Part shown: positions 57,086-64,000 of the stretch, one piece after another
Numbering within the stretch: the first letter of the stretch is position 1
Layout of the letters: each line of letters starts with the position of its first letter
Assembly: GCA_014529385.2 (NCBI GenBank)
Contig: CM043943.1
Location: 102,403,855-102,467,854, forward strand
Origin: Adiantum capillus-veneris
Lineage: Eukaryota; Streptophyta; Polypodiopsida; Polypodiales; Pteridaceae
Direction: 5' to 3'
DNA length: 64,000 bases
The notes under the pieces: model-generated
Database searches by the model: none
Told to the model about the DNA's origin: nothing
What the model saw: only the letters and a program-made list of their open reading frames with translations
Program-made: the position numbers and the translations under genes

Positions 57086-58096
57086 TGTGGGACACATATC
57101 TAACCTGACCATCCTATCTTATTGCAGTATTAGCGAGAACCACGAGTAATTTGTCAAACCATGGGACGAAGCTGACTCGACTAGTGCATAGAGGCTACAA
57201 GAGGTTGTCAATCTCTCAGAAAACAGCTAACAACTCGCATCTAGCTCAAGCTACACTCAAGTGACTGAAATCACCAAAAGCCAATCGCTCATCGGCAAAC
57301 AATTCACATACGTTACGGCATCAAATGACATCCAAACGTAACGAAACTTCTAGGACAAGTTTATAAGACCTAAGCACATATGCCTATGGCCTCAAACCCC
57401 ACTTTAGGTCAAGTTCCAAAATCACGATTATTAACAGCAGTGGATTTTTGACCTAGTCATTTTCGAACCAAAATGCATCTAAATGCTTAGCAATGATGCC
57501 CCAATACCATGCCTATGCTTAGTTTTTGCCTTGAACATGTAATTCCTAGTTATGATGAAATTAGACCCCGGGTTGGTGACGCCAAAAATCCACGAAATAC
57601 TGTGAATGGCTTACATCAATGCGTAGAGCTCTTACCTACGGTTGCAATGCAACAAACGCAATCCCGATGTGATAACCCGGAAGGGAGTAGGAAGCACGAG
57701 AAGGAGAGGAGTGACCGTCGTTAGCTCACGCTGTGTATTTCTTATCCAAAAACTTAATAAAATCTTTACAAAGTTGGATTTTATACCTTAGCCAAGGTCT
57801 AAAATGTGTAATGTCTAGCGCCCAAGACGTTTGAGACTCCACACTAATTGTATCTGCAACCTAGGTACACTAAGTGACCTATGCTTTACATCTTGGAACT
57901 CTTATTGATCCCGTAACACGTTACAATTCTCACAATGGATAAATAAATCGGGAAATTACAATACATGGCCATTTTGGAAAAATGTGAAAAGTGTGTAACT
58001 TCAATCTTTACTGCTTCTTCACTTTGATCTTTGATGTATATTCGTACGTCTTCGGTCTTTAGGAGCTTCTGTTAACTGACGTTGAATCATTTAACA
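57086..58096 (-). repeat. 5' LTR of the large element
   Basis: About 1011 bp, TGTTAAATG...CCCACA on the minus strand. It matches the 3' LTR at 42807-43807 with scattered changes, including one in the terminal box (ATATGTGTCCCACA here, ACATGCGTCCCACA there). Confidence 0.9.
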
Positions 58097-58130
58097 TTCT
58101 ACTATCTATCTTTTTATCTCCCTCTCTATA

Positions 58131-58186
<56 letters not shown>

Positions 58187-58235
58187 TCTCTATATCTATC
58201 TCTTTCTTTCTCCCTCTCTCCCTCTATCTATGTAT
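58097..58235 (+). repeat. CT-rich tract flanking the large element
   Basis: Pure CT at about 58135-58183 within CT-rich DNA. Similar in character to 42416-42806 on the other side of the element. Confidence 0.85.
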
Positions 58236-58245
58236 ATATTTTAAA

Positions 58246-60470
58246 CTGGCACTAATGTACATTGAAATGGTTGATTAGAAGTTATGGATGACAAAGCTTA
58301 AATATGACGCACCATTGGAAACTAAATGGGAAGCTTTCTTTAAACGGGCACCAATATACATTGAAATGGTTGAGTAAAAGTTATGGGTGACAGAGCTTCA
58401 ATATGACGCACCATTGGAAACTAAATGGGAATCTTTCAAGAAATTTATATGTTCATGTACCGAAGAATGCTTTTCCATAAAGCATCTCCATGGTATTAAC
58501 AAAAGATAGATCACGCAAAAGGTGGTTTGATAAAGAATGTCAAGAAACTCAAAAGTCCTTGATAAATCTTGATGGAACTATGGACAAAGACAACTATCAA
58601 AGTCATTTGCATACATGCAAGGCATTGATTCAAAAGAGGAGAAGAAGATGGGAAGTAAAGCAAGAACTTTCTCAAGTCCAAGAAAAGGCATGTGGAAGAT
58701 TTTGGAGAAACTTGAGGGGCAAGTGGGTTGAGAATTTTGATTACTTGAGTCTTGTGGATATATACACACATTGAAGGAAATTATATGAGCAACCAAAGGA
58801 TTATTACTATTGAGGATGTATGCAGTGGGCTTGAAAAGTTGGCCACTCGCAAAGCGGGAGATCTTTAGGGGTATCAAGCCGGAGATGATCAAATGGACGG
58901 AAGATTTTATCCATGAGTGGATGTGTGATATGTTCAACCTTGCATGATTGGAATACTAATTGGGTTAAGCCTTTGCATAAAGGAGGGGATGTAAAGAATG
59001 TAAACAAATACCTGACTATAATGATTGGGTCTCTTATGGCAAAGTTGTTTGGTGCATAATGGAGATAAAATTGAGTGATTGGGTTGAAGAGGATGACAAG
59101 CATGCCAAAGGACAAGCGGGTTTTTTTCGATGCCATAGAGCCATTAATCATCTTGTCACTCTTCGTGTTCTCATGGAGGAAATTCGGTTGAAAGGCAAGT
59201 GATTGTATTGTTGTTTTGTGGACTTTAAGAAAGCCTTTGATATGATTCCACATAACAATTTGTGGAGAAGGATGGAAGAACTCCAATTGCCAAGTGAGTT
59301 TATGCTTGCGATTTCTCGAATCTGTGAGAAGGTGATTTGTCAATTGCACATGGGAAGAGAAATTTTAGAATTTTTTGTAAGCACTAATGGGGCTAAACAA
59401 GGATGTCCGTTGTCACCAAATCTCTTTGGTCTATGTATCGATCAATTGGAACAAATGGTACTTGAGTTAATGCAAGAAGAAGACATTGAAGAGGTCACTA
59501 TTTCCAATTGCGCTAATCATGCTTTTGTTGTATGTGTATAATGTAGTGCTTCTAGCACACACTTTTGTTGTATGTGGATAATGTAGTTATTTTAGTACCT
59601 TGGCCTTGAGGTTCCATCCAATCACAAGTGGCATGAATGTTATATGTGTCATTTGGAGGCGGGAAAGAGAGCATATTATGCATTTGAGAACATGTGTTAT
59701 GCAAGAATGATCAATTAAGGTTTGCGTTCTCAAGAAGTACCTTTTTGATGCATTGTTGACATCGGTTCTTCTTTACAGAGTTGAAGTGTGGGGCGGCAGC
59801 ATCTCAAAGTCTACTTGGAAAGAGTTTGATAATGTCCAAAAGTGTTTTCTTACAAACTTTCTTCAAGTTAAGACACAAACACCATATATGCTCCTACTTC
59901 TTGAGTCAAGATCTCTTCCAATTGAAGTTATGGGCATGGAAAGATTTGCGGAGTACATGATAAAGATGTATCAAACCCCTCACATTGACTTCCTACAATT
60001 GTATGGGAAGTAAGAAAAAAATTTCAAAAGACGCAAAAAAGCAAGTTCTTGAGTACAAGATGCAAGACATAAAGAAGTGGTTTGGGAGATGGGATGCATT
60101 ACACTTGCTAGATGATGCTTCAATTGACTCCCAAGTGAATGAAGCTTTTCTACAACCCCAATGTATTAAATGGCTTGAGAGAAATCTAGTGAGTCACGCT
60201 TCATACATTACACCACCCATATTTCCCCCAACTACAAAACCATGTTCTTTGTTGAAAGAGGAAACCATACTTACACTTACATGCTTGAGCCTATCCCCTT
60301 GTCGGTGATACGCAATATCATAGCCATTCGGCTTAGCTTCCATTTTCTTCGATGCGAGACATGGCATTGGAGCAATGGAGAAGAGTCAAATTGAATGTGC
60401 ATATTATGCTCACTGCAAGTTCGAGAGTCATAGTACCACACACTACTAGAGTGCTCAGATTTTCGTCACA
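58246..60470 (+). pseudogene. LINE (non-LTR retrotransposon) ORF2 relic, copy 2
   Basis: 5'-truncated; it starts in the endonuclease-RT linker with a 99-base in-frame duplication (Y-I-E-M-V ... Y-D-A-P-L-E-T-K-W-E). R-K-R-W-F-D-K-E-C-Q-E follows at about 58517. Reverse transcriptase is at 59203-59600: C-C-F-V-D-F-K-K-A-F-D-M-I-P, G-A-K-Q-G-C-P-L-S-P-N-L-F-G, and a Y-A-D-D box decayed to Y-V-Y-N and, 40 bases later, Y-V-D-N. The post-RT part is at 59753-60010 (L-L-Y-R-V-E-V-W-G). A C-terminal I-R-L-S-F-H-F-L-R-C-E-T-W ... C-I-L-C segment near 60310-60440 resembles the zinc-knuckle tail. Many stops and shifts. It belongs to a different LINE lineage from copy 1. Confidence 0.9.
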
Positions 60471-61000
60471 TCCGAACTTGCTTCTCTCACATTTTCAGCC
60501 ATGACTTAGACCTACACACTTTCCTCTCCCAGCCACAGTGTTGTTGGTATACTTGCAATGCCCACCTCTCTAAGTTTTTCCACCACAATATATGCTGCAC
60601 AGTTTGTAAGGCCCCCATATGAGGAGAAGCCAATGGTGCACACATATTTGGTGGATTCCAGCTATGCACGCTGATGAGATCTCTATTTGTGATCGTGGAT
60701 GGTACGGAGCAAATTCAGGGGCAAATTTGGGGGCCTCGGGGGCGGAAGCCCCCGAGACATCATTTTTTTCCTTCGCCGGAATATCTTGGCCGGACGACGG
60801 CCGGAAGACAATCGTAAAATGGCCGTCCGGTGGCCGGTGGCCGGTGGTCCATGGTCTTTGGTCGGTGGTTGGCGGCCGGTGGTCTTTGGCCGGTGGTTGA
60901 TTTCTAGGAGGACTTGTCTACCCAAAAGTGGCTACACATGGGCGCATGGGAGAGTCCTACTTGTACTTGTGTTGGATGGGAGGGACTCACACACCCATGA
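60471..61000. other. GC-rich stretch with hairpin and CCGGTGG repeats
   Basis: CTCGGGGGC-GGAA-GCCCCCGAG (60735-60756) is a perfect 9-bp hairpin with a GGAA loop. From about 60820 to 60900 the sequence is built from CCGGTGG and GGTCTTTGG words. Overlapping open frames on both strands come from this composition. No domain seen. Confidence 0.6.
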
Positions 61001-61926
61001 AGTGCATGCAAACACTACCTAGATCAACATAATGTCAATCGAGGACACAGATAACACGATAGGCACACGGAGGAAATCTCTTTAGCTTGTCAGGCTGAGA
61101 CCATCCTACACATACAACACTCAGGAAGGCCAACTAAACCACAACCAAGAACCTCACTTCTCTCAACTACACCACCTAGCCACATACACACATACGGAAG
61201 GTAACTCACCTAATCATGCCAAATTCATACGAAACTTAAGGAACACCATCCCGTCACTAGGATACACCTGTCCCTAAGCTTCTACACTCAAAACCCTCAC
61301 TCTAAACCCATCTGCAGAAAACACGTACGATGACAAAACAGAATTTTGAAAGTGCCCGAAACTGAAATTTATGAGTACCTATGCGTAGCTTATGTCGCCA
61401 CAATTCTATAGACTACTCACACGCAAAAAACAGACATTGTTTGATACACTTACGGCCACAAATAGCTCGTAGATACGTCAGCGTGTGCGCTTCGTCTTGT
61501 GTGGAATGCTTGGCATCATCGCGTAGCTCTCCTCGAGCCTACAACAATGGTGCAGTCGGATCTCCAATGTGTTGAGCAAGCCGGGCGTAGGGAGAGGATG
61601 AAGCTCACGCTCACTCTCTTTCTCTCTCACACACAGTAGACGGCAGCACTAAAGTTTGATTATGATTAAAAGTCTTCTTACAAAATGACCTAGGTACCTT
61701 ATATACTAAGGCTACCTTAGGTTTAACCAAAAATGGGGTTGAAAAGGTCAAATGGCTTTGTATTTACAATCTGGAAGTGCCCTTGCACCCCGGCTTCTAA
61801 AACTAGAATAACTACTCATTACAAATGATGTTTATAGCCATAATTAGCAGCATTTCATAACTCGCAAAAGATAAGACTTTGGTACAAAACTTGAGTTATG
61901 TTGTGTTGTTGACCCGGCGGTCAACA
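61001..61926 (-). repeat. 3' LTR of the right-edge element (outer boundary uncertain)
   Basis: On the minus strand the LTR begins TGTTGACC-GCC-GGGTCAAC at 61926, directly after a purine tract. A TATA-like AGTATATAAGG lies at about 61697-61707 (minus). The outer end could not be placed; I see no convincing CA plus primer-site boundary down to 61 kb. Another copy of its first 34 bases occurs at 62372-62405. Confidence 0.6.
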
Positions 61927-61962
61927 TTCCCCCCTTCCGCGTTCATGTCGTCCCCTACATGA
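61927..61962 (-). other. Polypurine tract and hairpin of the right-edge element
   Basis: Minus strand: TCATGT-AGGGGACG-ACATGA (61943-61962, 6-bp stem), then a purine run ending GGAAGGGGGGAA against the LTR start at 61926. Same arrangement as at 43.8 and 10.57 kb. Confidence 0.78.
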
Positions 61963-61979
61963 CTTGATTGTCGATGGCG

Positions 61980-62371
61980 ATGTGGTTTTTGTTGTCGTTT
62001 TGTTGTTGGAAAGAAAGTATAGACTATAGCCTTTGCAGTAGCTTGTCTTGTTCGTCCAATCCGATGTACATAGTCTTCACATGATTCAGGAAAATCATAA
62101 TTGATGACGAACTTTATGTCTTTCACATCCACGCTCCCGACTGTAGCATCTGTTTCTGTCGTTATAGGTCTACTGCTAGATCTAAATTCAAAAAGAACCC
62201 AATGTCATTTAACTTGACTCTTATCATCATGGATAGAGAAAGCTCCATCCATCACTTGCTCCAGCAAATATGTCAATTCAGAGTATTTGTGATTCTCAGA
62301 AACAACTTCTACAATCTGTAGAATTGAGTGATTGGCTTTCTGATCTTGTGAGCCAATGACAACTTTGTAAG
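61980..62371 (-). pseudogene. Captured fragment of a DBP2/RH20-type DEAD-box RNA helicase
   Basis: One minus-strand frame runs from Y-K-V-V-I-G-S (about 62365) through A-N-H-S-I-L-Q-I-V-E-V-V-S-E and H-D-D-K-S-Q. An in-frame TGA follows (62205-62207), then [22 protein letters not shown] (motif V region) and D-Y-V-H-R-I-G-R-T (motif VI) to Y-T-F-F. These are diagnostic of plant DBP2-like helicases (RH20/RH30 group), which unwind RNA duplexes in the nucleus. About 25 residues are missing between two M-D-G sites. Motif VI has Arg for the second Gly of G-R-T-G, and motif V (T-D-V-A-A-R-G) is degraded. No introns are visible, so it was probably captured from mRNA. Confidence 0.9.
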
Positions 62372-62405
62372 GAGTTATGTTGTGTAGTTGACCCAGCGGT
62401 CAACA
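62372..62405 (-). repeat. Orphan LTR tip adjoining the captured helicase
   Basis: Minus strand TGTTGACC-GCT-GGGTCAAC then ACACAACATAACTC: the first 34 bases of the LTR at 61926, nearly identical. It stops exactly where helicase sequence begins, sharing CTC at the joint. Confidence 0.85.
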
Positions 62406-63540
62406 CTTTGCTCTTGTTTTGGCTTCATCTGTTGCACTGCTTGTATCTTTGTCAAACCACAACAAGAACTATGATCCATTAGAGCGGACATCTATCATCA
62501 TAACCATTCATCTTTTGAGATCCTCTGATTACTTTTATGTCTGCTCTTCTTCATTGGGGACATCGTTGTTCCTGTGCAATCATGTTGTTAGTGTTGTCTG
62601 CAGCTTTGTCATTGTAGGCCATTCTTCGACTCGCCATTGAGGAGAAGTATGCTATGATCTGAAATTGGTGCTCCAATTCATTTGTCAATTGATTTGAGTA
62701 GCATTTCCTTATTGTTGATGTAGAAGGAATATGTACAAGAGGATGGTGATAGGTGTCCTTAGATTAGGGTCTAAAACCTGGATGACCAAAGGAAAAAAAC
62801 CTGGTGGGAAAAAAATGCCTTTTGTATACGCTCTTATTGGAGTTGAGCAGTTGAACGTGAAGTACATGTTCATGAAAGGTGAGTGCTTGGGTGAAACATG
62901 GAAAGAGTGCCTGATGCAAGTGCCAATTATGGGACACTCTATATGCATATGAAAAATTTGTCAACAAAAGCATGCAATGTGAAAGAAGGAGATGATGGGT
63001 GTTTTGAGGAATAAATGTAGCACATGTGACATCAAAAGATGTCTCAATAGCTTCCACCTTTCCAAGAAGGGTTTTCGATGTAGAAGTTTCTCCACTCATA
63101 TCTCACTGTGCTCAGTTCGTGAGTGTCTTTTGGACCTTCTCCTTCACTTCACCATACTTAAGTACTTAGACTTCGACTCTTTTGCTCACCTGTGCCAGCA
63201 TGAGCGACACAACATAAATATGCTCAACTCTTCCAGCTTGAGCAGTACCTAGAATAGCTAAGACGCTTAGACCACAGAGAATATTACTTGAAGCTTTGGG
63301 ACTAACACCGCACTCATTTTGTGGCATAGCTACTCGACTCTAACTTATATGACTTGTCGGTTGCATGTTGACACTGCTTTGTGACAAGTTCTTCGGCTGT
63401 TGTAGTGGCTGCTGAGACATACTTCGTGAAGTTTCATCGTTTTCCTGTACCTTCTTCTTTTTGTAGTACTCAGGCCTCTCGTCAGTCTTTTCTTCATGTG
63501 GATTATGGATTTTTTTTAATTTTTTCTTAATAATAAACAA
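62406..63540 (-). mobile_element. 3' interior of the right-edge LTR element
   Basis: Homologous over about 62700-63330 to 44000-44730 of the large element (shared CCTGGATGACCAAAGG, ATGAGCGACAC, TGCTCAACTCTTCC, CTTGAAGCTTTGGGACTAA). The frame at 63340-63540 is Lys/Gln-rich with no domain. No pol genes are visible before the window ends. Confidence 0.65.
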
Positions 63541-64000
63541 AGAAAATCTTAAAACAACTCAACAAAAGAAAAATCATTCAAATAAAAATCTAAATTCTAT
63601 GTACACTATACACATGTCCCTAGGGGATCATATATGGATTTTGTCCCCATACTCCTCTGTAACACTACTATGAGGGCATATACTCTAAATTTCATCAAAA
63701 AATTATCACAATAAAATGCAAAAATTCAATGCATCTCACAAAACATTGCCCTCTAATAGTCATAATGTTAGGTCCGCATTCAGAATGCCTCCCCCCTTTC
63801 TATTTGGAGTCATCCTTTACGACAGGGTATCGCAAAGGGTATGTGTTGTGCTTGGGCAATTAAAAGTTGTGCCTATGCAGGCCTTGTAATGTAGCCCTAT
63901 TATGCATACACATTCAATGCATGGAAAAGATTGATGTTGTGCAAGATGTGGGTATAAGCAATTTGCTTATTGGCATTTGTTGGCGAAGCTTCCTATTCTA
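63541..64000. other. Gene-free right edge
   Basis: No recognisable gene or terminus in the last 460 bases. Probably still the interior of the right-edge element. Confidence 0.4.

Larger units (their letters stand above)
42807..58096 (-). mobile_element. Large (about 15.3 kb) minus-strand LTR retroelement without visible pol
   Basis: LTRs of about 1.0 kb at 57086-58096 (5') and 42807-43807 (3') are oriented to the minus strand, starting TGTTAA and ending CCCACA. Next to the 5' LTR is a primer-like site (about 57065-57085); next to the 3' LTR is a purine tract (43808-43820) with a hairpin. The 13.3-kb interior holds a gag-like relic, a second related block, two protease-like relics and two palindrome arrays. 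I find no reverse transcriptase, RNase H or integrase, so it resembles a large retrotransposon derivative moved in trans. Flanking 5-mers do not match, but both flanks are CT-rich. LTR ends are shared with the 918-bp family. Confidence 0.85.

Noticed and set aside
58807-59349. 180-codon minus-strand ORF
   Set aside because: Antisense of the LINE reverse transcriptase, which carries clear family motifs on the plus strand.
60619-61022. Overlapping ORFs in the GC-rich patch
   Set aside because: Open on both strands because of CCGGTGG repeats; no domain.

Overview
The window looks like intergenic DNA from a large-genome land plant. I find no host gene I would defend as intact. Almost everything recognisable is a transposable element, usually broken and nested in another. 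Plant hallmarks are a primer-binding site matching initiator tRNA-Met (TGGTATCAGAGC), tRNA-Asp-like sites after other LTRs, CACTA/EnSpm transposase domains (DUF4218/DUF4216 type), a chromovirus integrase with chromodomain, and two LINE lineages. The LINE style and low gene density would suit a fern or another non-flowering plant, but I cannot fix the taxon.

Layout. 1-2.15 kb: minus-strand Ty3/gypsy gag-protease relic preceded by two related small ORFs. 2.2-8.8 kb: a 3.36-kb direct tandem duplication. 8.8-13.06 kb: array of a short non-autonomous LTR element (918-bp LTRs), with a hAT-like insert at an LTR/PBS junction. 13.06-15.85 kb: TRIM-like element with 153-bp LTRs. 15.85-18.67 kb: minus-strand LTR element with an unrecognised, internally duplicated coding region. 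18.7-25.2 kb: CACTA remnant with a minus-strand partner gene, a 1.8-kb palindrome array, and a plus-strand transposase fragment ending at a clear terminal inverted repeat. 25.2-27.9 kb: no genes. 27.9-31.3 kb: LTR fragment, chromovirus integrase/chromodomain split by a 218-bp MITE, another LTR with a G35 run, then a second copy of the two small ORFs. 31.3-39.8 kb: simple repeats, a gypsy gag relic, and a LINE whose 5' end is present twice. 39.8-42.8 kb: second CACTA copy inserted in the LINE, then CT-rich DNA. 42.8-58.1 kb: a minus-strand LTR element of about 15.3 kb with gag- and protease-like relics but no visible reverse transcriptase or integrase, and two arrays of spaced palindromes. 58.1-60.5 kb: second LINE. 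60.5-64 kb: minus-strand LTR element, related to the 15-kb one, that has captured part of a DBP2/RH20-type DEAD-box RNA helicase.

The elements are related. The 918-bp LTRs and the 15-kb element's LTRs share their 3' two-thirds, so the small element may have been mobilised by a larger relative. Three of the families have a GGAC-loop hairpin just 5' of the polypurine tract. The most informative features are the captured helicase, the palindrome arrays, the split protease-like domains of the giant element, two unrecognised ORF families, and several insertions whose target-site duplications let the order of events be read.
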